Positions 28,427 to 40,252 of a stretch of DNA of 64,000 nt are shown here, in pieces. The stretch is from positions 1-64,000 of the forward strand of contig CAXBHL010000003.1 of NCBI GenBank assembly GCA_963975575.1, given 5' to 3'. Within the stretch, counting starts at the first letter, position 1. Every line of letters begins with the position of its first letter. The notes below the pieces were generated by a model that did not search any database, was not told the DNA's origin, and saw only the letters and a list, made by a program, of their open reading frames with translations. The stretch is from UBA6054 sp963975575 (GTDB taxonomy: Bacteria; Planctomycetota; Phycisphaerae; Phycisphaerales; UBA1924). Both the position numbers and the translations under genes were made by a program.

Positions 28427-30531
28427 GCATCGACCGGCACGCCAACCGGGTGGCGATGGGCGTCCGGGTGTTCTGCGCGGTCGCCTTGCTGGGCGTTGGG
28501 ACTCGGGTGGCGCAGCTGCAGATGTTCCCGGGCGAGGACCTCCGGACGGCGATCGACGCGCGGACCAGCGGCTCGCGGATCGACCCGGTCCGCGGCGATC
28601 TGCTCGACCGGCGCGGCCGGGTGCTCGCCTCGACCCGCGTGGGCTATCGCGTGGTGATCGACCCGGTGGCCGCGGGCGACCAGATCGACCGCGTGATCGT
28701 GGCGCTGTCGGACCAGCTCGGGGCGAGGGCGGACGAGCTTGGGTCCCGCGTGATGCGGGCGGTGATCGAGAACGAGCGTCGCCGGGCCGGGGGGCTGACC
28801 CAAGCGGCCGATCCGGGCCTGGCCGACGCGATGGCATCGGCCGGCATCGGCACGCCCGCGGACCTGCTGCCCCCCGAGCCCGCGCGGGGCGGGGGCATCG
28901 CGGGGGCGGCGCGGAGCTGGCTGGCGGACGTCGGGCTGATCAAGCCCCGCCCGGACGCCGCGGGCGACCGCGGCCTGATCCGGTTCGTGCCGGTGTCGGG
29001 CCTGCTGGACCGGGATGAGGCGGACGCCGTGCGCGCCCTGCGCCTGCGCGGGGTGTTCGTGGAGCGCCGTTCGGTGCGCGAGATCATGGCGGGCGAGTCG
29101 CTCGCGCCGCTCGTGGGCAAGGTGGGGTACAAGGACTACTCGACGGACCGCATCGGCCTCATGGGCGCCGAGAAGCTCTACCAGGACCGGCTCGAGGGCG
29201 ACCCGGGCATGCTGCGGTACGTGCGCGACGCGCTGGGACGGCCGCTGTGGGTCGAGCGGGGCGCGTGGACGGACGCCGACGGCGGCGTGGACATCCGCCT
29301 GAGCATGGACGCGGAGATCCAGCGGATCGCGGCCGAGGAGCTGGAGCGCGGCGTGATCGACGCGGACGCCGCGGGCGGCCGGGCGATCGTGCTCGACCCG
29401 CACACGGGCGAGATCCTGGCGATGGTCGACCTGATGCGCGAGGTGCCCAACGCGGTTGACGTGCCCTGGCACGACCCCGCATCCGGCCGGCCCCGCCCGA
29501 ACATGCCCGAGGGCGTGCGGTTCAACGTGCTGCGCGAGGACCCGGCCCGCGGCGTCGAGCCGGCGCTGGCCCGCAACCGGTGCGTCGAGGACATCTACGA
29601 GCCCGGCTCGACGTTCAAGCCGTTCGTCTGGGCCGCGGCCCACGAGCTCGGCCGGCTCAAGCAGGGCGAGCTGGTCCGCACCGAGACCCGTGCCATCCGC
29701 ACCTGGTACAACCGGCGGATCGAGGACGTGATCTTCCGCCAGGAGCTGACCTGGGACGACGTGCTGCGGTACTCCTCGAACATCGGCATGTACAACGTCA
29801 CGGAGCGGCTGACCCACACCGAGCTGCGCGACACGGTGCTCTCGCTGGGATTCGGCGCCAAGAGCGGCATCGGCATCCCCGGTGAGTCCTCGGGCATGGT
29901 CACGGGCCGGCGGGACTGGTCCAAGTACACACAGACGTCGGTGGGCATGGGCTACGAGGTCGGCGTGACCATGGTGCAGATGGTGCGGGCGTTCTCGGTG
30001 TTCGCACGCGGCGGCGACGACGCGGGCACCATGCCGGGCGTGCGCCTGACCGCGGCGGGGCTGGACGAGGCCCGCCCGGGGCTGACCGGCGGAGAGGTGT
30101 TCATCGAGCGCATCTTCGATCCGGCGTCGGCGATCGCGGTGCGCGAACCGCTGCGCGAGGTCGTCAACTCCATGGAACGGGCGCGGCTGCGCAACTTCCC
30201 GGGCGACGTGCCGGCGCGGTACAGCATGTTCGGCAAGTCGGGCACGGCCTATATCGCCTGCACGCCCCCGCCGGGCATGCAGCGCCCGAGGGGCGCGACG
30301 GGCTACTTCAAGCAGTACACCTCGAGCTTCCTGGTGGCCACGCCGCTGGAGGACCCCGAGCTGGTGATCCTGGTGGTCATCGACGACCCGGGCCCGGCGT
30401 TGGTGGCCGACCGCCGGCACTTCGGCAGCCAGGTGGCCGGGCCGGTGGTGCGTCGCGTGGCCGAGCGGGTGCTGCCCTACCTGGGCGTGCCCGCCCCTCC
30501 GGTCGTGCAGGCCGACGCCGCTGTCCGATAA
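28393..30531 (+). CDS. ftsI: Septal peptidoglycan transpeptidase (FtsI/PBP3-type, class B PBP)
   Basis: 712 residues. N-terminal transmembrane helix about 20-40, PBP dimer domain from about 55 (SRIDPVRGDLLDRRGRVLAS), then the transpeptidase. Active-site motifs are STFK (in YEPGSTFKPFVW), SSN (in RYSSNIGMYN) and KSG (in MFGKSGTAYI). Makes DD-crosslinks in septal wall. The start is ATG at 28393 or GTG at 28423; the latter overlaps the previous stop (GTGA). No ftsZ, ftsW, mur or mraY gene follows, so the cluster is a remnant. Confidence 0.92.
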   Translation: MARFRRGTRSVSIDRHANRVAMGVRVFCAVALLGVGTRVAQLQMFPGEDLRTAIDARTSGSRIDPVRGDLLDRRGRVLASTRVGYRVVIDPVAAGDQIDRVIVALSDQLGARADELGSRVMRAVIENERRRAGGLTQAADPGLADAMASAGIGTPADLLPPEPARGGGIAGAARSWLADVGLIKPRPDAAGDRGLIRFVPVSGLLDRDEADAVRALRLRGVFVERRSVREIMAGESLAPLVGKVGYKDYSTDRIGLMGAEKLYQDRLEGDPGMLRYVRDALGRPLWVERGAWTDADGGVDIRLSMDAEIQRIAAEELERGVIDADAAGGRAIVLDPHTGEILAMVDLMREVPNAVDVPWHDPASGRPRPNMPEGVRFNVLREDPARGVEPALARNRCVEDIYEPGSTFKPFVWAAAHELGRLKQGELVRTETRAIRTWYNRRIEDVIFRQELTWDDVLRYSSNIGMYNVTERLTHTELRDTVLSLGFGAKSGIGIPGESSGMVTGRRDWSKYTQTSVGMGYEVGVTMVQMVRAFSVFARGGDDAGTMPGVRLTAAGLDEARPGLTGGEVFIERIFDPASAIAVREPLREVVNSMERARLRNFPGDVPARYSMFGKSGTAYIACTPPPGMQRPRGATGYFKQYTSSFLVATPLEDPELVILVVIDDPGPALVADRRHFGSQVAGPVVRRVAERVLPYLGVPAPPVVQADAAVR

Positions 30532-30598
30532 AACCCGCCCGAAGCCCCAACATCCCATGAAATGTCCCCATCCAAGGCCCGGTTCCGGGCGGACATGG

Positions 30599-30627
30599 TT
30601 GGAGATGAAACCTATTTCGTGTACACT
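30599..30627 (+). promoter_or_regulatory. Promoter for the PEP-CTERM protein gene
   Basis: TTGGAG, 17-bp spacer, TACACT (3 and 4 of 6 matches). A GCCCGG-TT-CCGGGC dyad lies just upstream at 30577-30590. The leader would be about 75 nt, with a GGGAG ribosome site before the ATG. Confidence 0.4.
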
Positions 30628-30710
30628 GCCTGTGATGAGGGTCCGGCCTCACGGCGTGGTTGTTCACCCGCGAGCCCGGCTGATATCGAGAGACCCGAGG
30701 GAGATACACC

Positions 30711-31412
30711 ATGCGTCAGATTCTGATGGCCGCCGCAATCGCGGCGCTCGCGGGCGGGGCCTCCGCCGACGTATTCAACGACAACTCCGGCAGCACCAAC
30801 GACGGTGGCGACCTGGACGCGTTCTTCGCCGACCAGGGTTTCAACCATCTGGACATCGTGTCGGTGACGATCACCAACGACGCGACCAACCTGTACGTGG
30901 ACATCCAGCTCAACGCGGACCTGGACGCGACCGCCTGGGGCAAGTACGCCCTGGCGCTCAACAACGGTTCGAGCCCGTCCGACGCCGGCAACGGCTGGGG
31001 CCGCAACATCGACTGGGCCGGCCAGACGATCACCCACTGGGTGGCGACCTGGGCCGACGACGGCGGCACCGGCATCGGCGGCCAGGTGTGGAGCTTCAAC
31101 GGCGGCTGGAGCGAGACCGGCTCGCTGGCCGGTACCGACGACTCGCAGCACGCCGCGGGCCACCAGATCTTTACCGTGGCGCTGGCCGACCTGGGTCTGG
31201 GCTTCGGCGACGTGATGCTCTTCGACGTGGTCTCGACCGGCGGCGGTAACGACCCCGGCGTCGACCACCTGTCCCGCGCCGACGCGGCGACCAACGACTG
31301 GGGCACGACCTCCGTCGCCGGCAACTTCCTGGCCTACACCATCGTCCCCGCCCCCAGTGCGTTCGCGCTGCTCGGCCTGGGCGGTCTGGCCGCGGCCCGC
31401 CGTCGCCGCTGA
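30711..31412 (+). CDS. Secreted PEP-CTERM-type protein
   Basis: 233 residues. Signal peptide 1-19 (MRQILMAAAIAALAGGASA). The body is Asp/Asn/Gly-rich beta-sheet protein (VTITNDATNLYVDIQL; IFTVALADLGLGFGDVMLF) without enzymatic motifs. The C-terminus is a sorting signal: VPAPSA, hydrophobic helix FALLGLGGLAA, Arg cluster, matching PEP-CTERM (exosortase) architecture. It is likely to be anchored or exported with extracellular matrix. Single-gene unit with its own promoter and terminator. Confidence 0.85.
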   Translation: MRQILMAAAIAALAGGASADVFNDNSGSTNDGGDLDAFFADQGFNHLDIVSVTITNDATNLYVDIQLNADLDATAWGKYALALNNGSSPSDAGNGWGRNIDWAGQTITHWVATWADDGGTGIGGQVWSFNGGWSETGSLAGTDDSQHAAGHQIFTVALADLGLGFGDVMLFDVVSTGGGNDPGVDHLSRADAATNDWGTTSVAGNFLAYTIVPAPSAFALLGLGGLAAARRRR

Positions 31413-31439
31413 TTCCTGGTTCTTAACCAACGCATGTGG

Positions 31440-31477
31440 CAGGCCCGGGCACACACCGCCCGGGCCTGTCGCGTTTT
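31440..31477 (+). terminator. Rho-independent terminator after the PEP-CTERM gene
   Basis: 10-bp stem CAGGCCCGGG / CCCGGGCCTG with a 9-nt loop, then TCGCGTTTT. Confidence 0.85.
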
Positions 31478-31482
31478 GCGGC

Positions 31483-32537
31483 TCAGGGCGTGATCGGCGA
31501 GCGCCCCATCAGTGCGCGGTCCCGCCCGCCGGTACGGACGATGCGCCCGACGAACGCGCGGTACGCCGCGTCCATCGACTCGACCGATTCCTCGGGCCAG
31601 TAGCCCGCGAGCGCGCCCCCGCCCACGCGCCGGGTGCGCAGCAGCACCGCCTCCCGCTCGCCCGCGGACGCGGCGATGTGCTCGGCAAACCGGCCGGACT
31701 GGGCGTCCCGCAGCAGGCGTTCGAGCCCGGGGCGGCGGGCGCCGGCGTCGGACTCCATGAAGAAGTGCACGAGCGCCCAGCACTGGGCGTAGTAGTTCAG
31801 CGCGGCCGCACCGCCGCGGTCGGTGTCGAGCAGGTCCTGCGGGCGGTTGTTGACCAGGTCGGCCAGGGGGATGAGCGTGCCGTTCGCCGCGGCCGAGCGG
31901 AGCTGGTCGAACCGCTGGGGATTGAGCCAGGGCAGGAACTCGGGCACGTCCGGCTCGGACTCGCGCCAGCGGAAACCCTCGAGGTAGCACGCGATGCCCT
32001 CGTCCAGCCAGACGGGCAGCGGGTCGGCGAACGAGGTCTGGATGTGCTGGTGCCAGCCCTCGTGGGCGGCCATCACGAAGGTGTCCCGGGGGCCGAGGTC
32101 GTAGAAGATGCCCATGCCGTTGACGGCGTACCCACCCCGCTCGATCCGCAGGTAGGGGCGGGCCTGGTCACGCAGCAACTGGCGGGTCAGCGCGTCCCAC
32201 TCGGTGCGCGAGGCGAGGACGTAGGTCTGCAGCGGCTCGGCCGGACGCACCAGCGGCGTGATCGCGTTGAGCCGGTGGGCGTTGGCCAACTCGAGGAACG
32301 GCGGCAGGCGGTGCAGCAGACGCCGATCGTTGACCGTGGTGCGCAGCTCGACCGAGGGCGTGGTCATCAGCCAGCCGGTGCGCCCTTGAAAGGTCCACGG
32401 CGTGCGCTCGGCGACGAAGCGGACCGGGTCAGACCCGGCCAGCGGCGCGTCGGGCTCCGGGCGCGGGGGCGTGGAGGCGCAGGACGCCACGTACGCGGCC
32501 GCGCACGCCGCGAGCAGCCACGCCACGGACCGCCGGA

Positions 32538-32541
<4 letters not shown>
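31483..32541 (-). CDS. Lipoprotein with gluzincin-like HExxH motif (DUF1570-type)
   Basis: 352 residues. Signal peptide with lipobox ending YVASC (Cys21), so an outer- or inner-membrane lipoprotein. Middle: AAHEGWHQHIQ carries HExxH, and LPVWLDEGIACYLEGF some 15 residues later supplies the Glu typical of gluzincin metalloproteases, as in DUF1570 proteins. The TTG start (32541) overlaps the valS stop by 4 bp. No ATG is available nearby. Substrate unknown. Confidence 0.8.
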
Positions 32542-35798
<3,257 letters not shown>

Positions 35799-35884
35799 GG
35801 CGTGTCCCGGTCTCTCGGCCGGAAGGGGCCGAAACCGGGTGCCCGGCTCACGCTTCCGACTCAGATATCAGTGTAGGAGACCGA

Positions 35885-35890
35885 TACTGT
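35885..35890 (+). promoter_or_regulatory. -10 element, leaderless-type, TPR gene
   Basis: TACTGT, 5 nt before the ATG at 35896. Confidence 0.45.
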
Positions 35891-35895
35891 CTGGT

Positions 35896-36981
35896 ATGAC
35901 CGCACGCACCCCCCGATCGGCCCGCCGCACCCCCCGCTCGTACCGTGCGGGGCTGGGACGCGCGGGCGGGATCGTGCTCGGGCTGGCGGCCCTGGGCGGG
36001 GCGGGCTTCGCGGGCTGGACCATCTACCGCGTGGCCGCAGCCCCCGCGCCCGAGCGCCCGACGACCCCGGAGGGCCCGGGCATCGCCGACACCCAGACCG
36101 TCGAGGCGGTCCTGGCGACGGTCAAGCAGCTCATCAACGACGGCCAGCCGAGCGCGGCCGAGACGGTGCTGTCCAAGGCGGTCCGCCAGTTCCCGGCGGA
36201 TCAGGACCTTCGCCTGTCCTACGGCGACCTGCTCATGAGCCGGCAGCGGTGGTCCGAGGCGTATGACCAGTACGTGGGGGCGATCGAGCTGGGCCCGGTG
36301 CCCGCGCCGGTCGAGTTCTCGGCGGGCACGCTGGCGAGCATGACCGACCGCCCGACGCTGGCCGCGGCCCACTTCGCGGCCGCCATGCGGCTGGACCCGG
36401 GCGAGCCGAACTACCCGATGTACCTGGCCAGCACGCAGCTCAAGCTCAACCAGACGAACGAGGCGAAGGCCTCGCTGGCGATCGCGGCCCGGATGGCGCC
36501 GGACAGAGTGCAGGTCTGGGGCATGCTCGCGCAGATCGCGCTGACCGAGAACAAGCTGGAGATCGCGGCCCAGCACGTCGAGAAGGCTCGCCGCATCCAG
36601 CCCGCGTCCCCCGTGTGGCTGCTGATGGACGCCAGGATCCGCAAGCGCCGGGGCGAGCCGGAGCGGGCCCTCGACCTGCTCCACACGCTGCCCCAGCAGG
36701 AGTTGGACCAGCCCGAAACACTGAGTCTGCTGGCCGAGTGCTACGGCATGCTCGGCAGACCGGCGGAGGCGGCGTCGCGGTACGTCGACGCCGCGGAGCG
36801 CAACCCGCAGAGTGCGGACCTTGCGTTCGAATCGGCGCTGTGGCTGCAGCGGGCGGGCGAGCCGGCCGAGGCGCTGGCGTGGGCGCGGCGGGCCGCGGGG
36901 CTGGGGCATTCCCGGGCGGAGGCGTGGATCTCGGCGCAGGCGTCGGCCCCGACCGACGGACCATCGGGCGAGGGCCCCTGA
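35896..36981 (+). CDS. Membrane-anchored TPR protein
   Basis: 361 residues. A basic N-terminus (RSARRTPRSYR) precedes one transmembrane helix (about 28-48). Then come at least six tetratricopeptide-like helical pairs at about 75-350, e.g. AAETVLSKAVRQFPAD, WSEAYDQYVGAIELGP and AAAHFAAAMRLDPGEPNY. Likely a scaffold for protein complexes at the inner membrane. The ORF is open from 35743, overlapping the valS 5' end, but ATG 35896 with its TACTGT box is preferred. Confidence 0.85.
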   Translation: MTARTPRSARRTPRSYRAGLGRAGGIVLGLAALGGAGFAGWTIYRVAAAPAPERPTTPEGPGIADTQTVEAVLATVKQLINDGQPSAAETVLSKAVRQFPADQDLRLSYGDLLMSRQRWSEAYDQYVGAIELGPVPAPVEFSAGTLASMTDRPTLAAAHFAAAMRLDPGEPNYPMYLASTQLKLNQTNEAKASLAIAARMAPDRVQVWGMLAQIALTENKLEIAAQHVEKARRIQPASPVWLLMDARIRKRRGEPERALDLLHTLPQQELDQPETLSLLAECYGMLGRPAEAASRYVDAAERNPQSADLAFESALWLQRAGEPAEALAWARRAAGLGHSRAEAWISAQASAPTDGPSGEGP

Positions 36982-36987
36982 TCGCGG

Positions 36988-37290
36988 TCAGCCGTGGGGG
37001 CGGTCCTGATCGGCTTCTTCCTGATAATCGGGGGCCGGCATGCGGGCGGCCGATTCCTTCCAGGGGTCCGGCGTCGCGAAGGACGGCTTCTTGGGGGCGA
37101 CGCGCCGGCGCAGGCGCCGGCGGGCGTTGAGGATTAGCATCGCGCCCGAGCAGACGAGCAGCACCACGCCGAGCAGGATCACGATGCTCAGCAGGGCCAG
37201 GCCCTGGCGCGTGGGCGTGGTGCCCGCGCCTCCGGCCGCGTTCTGGGCGGTGGCGATCAGCGTCGGGATCGATTCGTGGAGAACCCTCAC
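36988..37290 (-). CDS. Small membrane protein, unknown
   Basis: 100 residues with one transmembrane helix (about 28-52, LALLSIVILLGVVLLVCSGA) and a very basic cytosolic stretch (ARRRLRRRVAPKK). Start GTG at 37290 preceded by TACAAT at 5 nt; the open frame upstream to 37380 would overlap the prfB leader. No family recognised. Convergent with the TPR gene. Confidence 0.55.
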   Translation of the reverse strand: MRVLHESIPTLIATAQNAAGGAGTTPTRQGLALLSIVILLGVVLLVCSGAMLILNARRRLRRRVAPKKPSFATPDPWKESAARMPAPDYQEEADQDRPHG

Positions 37291-37295
37291 GGGGG

Positions 37296-37301
37296 ATTGT
37301 A
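37296..37301 (-). promoter_or_regulatory. -10 element, leaderless-type, small membrane protein
   Basis: TACAAT (5 of 6 consensus), 5 nt before the GTG at 37290. Confidence 0.5.
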
Positions 37302-37323
37302 CGGGCCGCGTCCGGCGCCGGAT

Positions 37324-37331
37324 GCTACAGT
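37324..37331 (+). promoter_or_regulatory. Extended -10 for prfB
   Basis: TGC-TACAGT, a TGn extended -10, about 47 nt before the ATG at 37379. The leader carries a CGGAG ribosome site. Confidence 0.4.
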
Positions 37332-37378
37332 CCCGGGCACGGAGTGGATCACTGTCGAGCCACCGGAACGGAGAACCC

Positions 37379-38492
37379 ATGCATCTCGAAGCCCATCAGG
37401 ATGTCATCAACGACCTTGAGGCGCGGATTTTAACGATCCGTGACTCTCTTTGACTACGATCGCAAGCGATCGCGGCTGAGCGAACTGGAAGACAAGATGG
37501 GCGGGGAGGGCTTCTGGGACAACGCGGAAGCCGCCAAGAAGGTCGTGGGCGAACTCAAGACCCTGAAGGCGCAGACGCAGTCGCTTTCTCAGGTGATCTC
37601 CGAGTTCGAGGACGCCAAGCTGGCGTTCGAGATGGCCAAGGAAGAGGGCGACGACGACCTGCTCAAGGAGGCGGACGCGTCGCTGCACAGCCTGCTGGGG
37701 CGGATGGAGTCGATCGAGACCCAGAGCCTGCTCAACGGCAAGCACGACCACCGGGCCTGCTTCTTCAAGATCTCGGCCGGCGACGGCGGCACCGAAGCGA
37801 ACGACTGGTGCGAGATGCTGATGCGCATGTACCTGTTCTACTTCGAGGCCATGGAGTTCAAGATCGAAGAGATCGAGATGTCCCACGGCACGGAGGTCGG
37901 CCTGGACTCTGTCACGCTGCGGGTCGAGGGGCCGTACGCGTTCGGGCTGCTGTCCTGCGAGCGTGGCACGCACCGGCTTGCGCGGGTCTCTCCCTTCAAC
38001 GCGCAGGGCAAGCGTCAGACGAGTTTCGCGACCGTGGACGTGATCCCCGAGTTCGAAGAGACCGACGTGACCATCCCGGACAAGGACCTGGACATCGTCG
38101 TGTTCGCGCGGTCCAGCGGGCCGGGCGGGCAGAACGTCAACAAGGTGGCGTCGGCCGTGCGCCTCGTGCACAAACCGACGGGCATCATGATCGTGGCCTC
38201 GACCTTCCGCGACCAGCTCCAGAACCGGGCGCAGGCGATGAACATCCTGATGGCCAAGCTCGAGCAGATGGCCGAGGAGAAACGCCAGGCCGAGATCATG
38301 GAGGCCGCGGGCGGGAAGATCGAGCAGCGGGGCTGGGGCGCCCAGATCCGCAGCTACGTGCTCTACGACAACCGCGTGAAGGACCACCGCACCGGCTACG
38401 AGGACAGCCCGACCAACGTGCTCGACCGCGGGCACCTGCAGGGCTTCATCGACGCGGAGTTGAAACGGCGAAGGGCGAACAAGGAGGCGTGA
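37379..38492 (+). CDS. prfB: Peptide chain release factor 2 (programmed +1 frameshift)
   Basis: Recognises UAA/UGA and triggers peptide release. Two segments are joined by a +1 shift: 37379-37450 (24 codons) ends CTT-TGA-C, and reading continues from 37452 in the +1 frame for a total of 370 residues. The SPF tripeptide (RVSPFNAQ), which identifies UGA reading, and the GGQ motif (SSGPGGQNVNKV) are both present. The in-frame UGA at 37451-37453 is the autoregulatory stop. The ATG has GGAG 7 nt upstream. Its stop is 3 bp from the convergent BLUF gene stop. Confidence 0.95.
37445..37454 (+). promoter_or_regulatory. RF2 programmed frameshift site
   Basis: TCT CTT TGA C: the slippery CUU codon, the UGA stop and following C match the classic site. 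The usual Shine-Dalgarno-like AGGGGG three bases upstream of CUU is not present here (ATCCGTGACT). Confidence 0.85.
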
Positions 38493-38495
38493 GCC

Positions 38496-39068
38496 TCACG
38501 CCTTGGCCGGGGAGCCATCGTCGGTGTCGAACCCGGACAGACGGGCCAGGCGAGCGCGGACGCGGTCGGCCAGATCGCGGAAGGCGGCCTTCTCCCTTGT
38601 CGATCTCGGCGAGCGCATCGCGCGGTGAGCGAAGTGCCGGGCGAGTTCGTCGATGGTCTCCTGCCCCTCGCCGGTGACGCTGCGCATCCCCCAGCGCTCG
38701 AAGGAACGCGAGGCGATCGGGCCGGAGGAGAGCACGACGATCTCGCGGTGGCGCGGGTCGTGCTCGATCTTGGCGTAAATCCGCTCGACGTCCTCCCGAG
38801 GCCCCTCAAGGACCTGCAGGAACCGGTCCGAGTCGAACCACAGGCAGCCGGTGATGTCCAGACGGCGGTTGGTGCGTCCCGCGGGGAGCACGATGCGGTC
38901 GACCACATCGGCGTCGGTCACGCCGGGTGATCTCCGGCTGACGTAGATGATCTCGTACTGGTTGGACAACTTGGGATCCGGTCGTTCGTGGGTCGTGGGG
39001 TGCGTGGGATCGTTTCCAGAATACGGACGCGCGACCGGCGGGATTCCCCCAAAGACGCAGCGAAACAT
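38496..39068 (-). CDS. BLUF-domain blue-light sensor
   Basis: 190 residues from ATG 39068, or 157 from TTG 38969 (MSNQYEIIYVS). The BLUF core (about 37-130) has YEIIYVSRRSP with the key Tyr, RTNRRLDITGCLWFDSDRFL with the flavin Asn, FLQVLEGPREDV with the key Gln, YAKIEHDPRH and FERWGM, in family order. FAD binding and blue-light signalling are therefore expected. A 60-residue helical C-terminal cap follows, with no output enzyme, so it is a short stand-alone sensor that probably works by protein contact. Start uncertain. Confidence 0.85.
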   Translation of the reverse strand: MFRCVFGGIPPVARPYSGNDPTHPTTHERPDPKLSNQYEIIYVSRRSPGVTDADVVDRIVLPAGRTNRRLDITGCLWFDSDRFLQVLEGPREDVERIYAKIEHDPRHREIVVLSSGPIASRSFERWGMRSVTGEGQETIDELARHFAHRAMRSPRSTREKAAFRDLADRVRARLARLSGFDTDDGSPAKA

Positions 39069-39123
39069 TCTTTCGCCGCGCCAACGAGCGATGTTTCAAG
39101 TCATTAAAAACACCGCGTCCGCA

Positions 39124-39864
39124 TTACACCCCACGAGAGTCGGGGGGAACACGAGAACCGGCGTCGTCCGTGGACGCGCGATCGGGGCGGGCGGTTGTGC
39201 GCAGGCGCCAGGCGAAGTAGCACGCGCCGCCCAGGGCAAGAGAGGCGGCCGGGATCCATTGGGCCGCGTGACCAAGGCGGTCCTGGGCGATCACGCCCGT
39301 GATGCCCCCGCCCAGGAACGCGCCGAGCAGGCCGACGAGCAGCAGCAGCCGCCAGCCGCCGACCTTGTGCCCGGCGAGGAGTTGCCCGGCCATGAAACCG
39401 AGGTCGGTGAGCAGCCCGGTGACATGCGTCGTGCGGATGATCATCGAGCGGTAGGACGAGGCCATGGCGTTCTGGAGCCCCGCGGCGGAGGCGGCCAGCA
39501 GGGCGCCGGCGGTCAGCGAAGACGGGATGGTCGCGGCGGCCAGACCGATCAGGGCCGCCTCGATCAGCACCGCGATTCCGTAGCGCCGGCCGAGACGCAG
39601 CGTGGCGCGGCCGATGATCACGCCCGAGACCGCCGCGCCGCAAACGAAAGCGAGCACCAGCCCGGCGACGAACACCGCGTCGGCCCGGTCCCCGGCGCCC
39701 AGGTCCAGGCTCAGGCGGGTGACGGTGCCGGTCAGGTGCGTGACGGGCAGTGTTCCAAGGGCGATCACGACGGAGTTGACGAAGCCGGCGGCCGCGGCCA
39801 GACCCAGCCCGCCCAGCAGGACCACGACGAACTCGGCGCGGGGATGGAGCGGTTTGTTGGGCAT
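39124..39864 (-). CDS. DUF1275 (YoaK) family membrane protein
   Basis: 246 residues with six or seven transmembrane segments. The family pattern HLTGTVTRLSLDL near residue 43 and QNAMASSYRSMIIRTTHVTGLLTDLG near 131 (the repeated TTH/HLTG-x-T-D signature) support DUF1275. Function not established for the family. Lies 39 bp after the 110-residue membrane protein, same strand. Confidence 0.85.
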   Translation of the reverse strand: MPNKPLHPRAEFVVVLLGGLGLAAAAGFVNSVVIALGTLPVTHLTGTVTRLSLDLGAGDRADAVFVAGLVLAFVCGAAVSGVIIGRATLRLGRRYGIAVLIEAALIGLAAATIPSSLTAGALLAASAAGLQNAMASSYRSMIIRTTHVTGLLTDLGFMAGQLLAGHKVGGWRLLLLVGLLGAFLGGGITGVIAQDRLGHAAQWIPAASLALGGACYFAWRLRTTARPDRASTDDAGSRVPPDSRGV

Positions 39865-39903
39865 GGGGTCCGGACCTGTATCGGCCGGTGCGGCCCGGGT
39901 CCG

Positions 39904-40236
39904 TCAGCGGGCGCCGTCGCGGGCGGTCAGGATCGCGCCCGTGGCGATGGCCACGTAGCAGAGGATGGGCACGATCGGGGGCAGATAGAGGCCGAAGGCG
40001 GGCATCACGATGTGGAAGACGACCGCCAGCACCACCACGGCGATGAACGCGAAGACCAGGCGTCGGGCGAGCTGGACGCTTTCCTTGTCGATCTGCTCGC
40101 GCCGGCGGACCTTCTCGCGGGCCTCCTCGATGAGGAACGAGGGCCCGTCGTCCGGATCGTCGTCCGACCACGCGGCCGGGTCCGCGTCCGGGCCGATGTG
40201 GATGATGCGACGGGGTTCGTCGTCTCTCGGTCGCAT
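39904..40236 (-). CDS. Small membrane protein with two helices
   Basis: 110 residues. The N-terminal 50 residues are soluble and acidic (DPAAWSDDDPDDGPSF), with a charged helix (EAREKVRRREQIDKES). Two transmembrane helices follow at about 60-80 and 84-103. No family recognised. It lies 16 bp after pdhC in the same direction and is likely cotranscribed. Confidence 0.65.
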   Translation of the reverse strand: MRPRDDEPRRIIHIGPDADPAAWSDDDPDDGPSFLIEEAREKVRRREQIDKESVQLARRLVFAFIAVVVLAVVFHIVMPAFGLYLPPIVPILCYVAIATGAILTARDGAR

Positions 40237-40252
40237 GAGGTCGGAGAACCGA

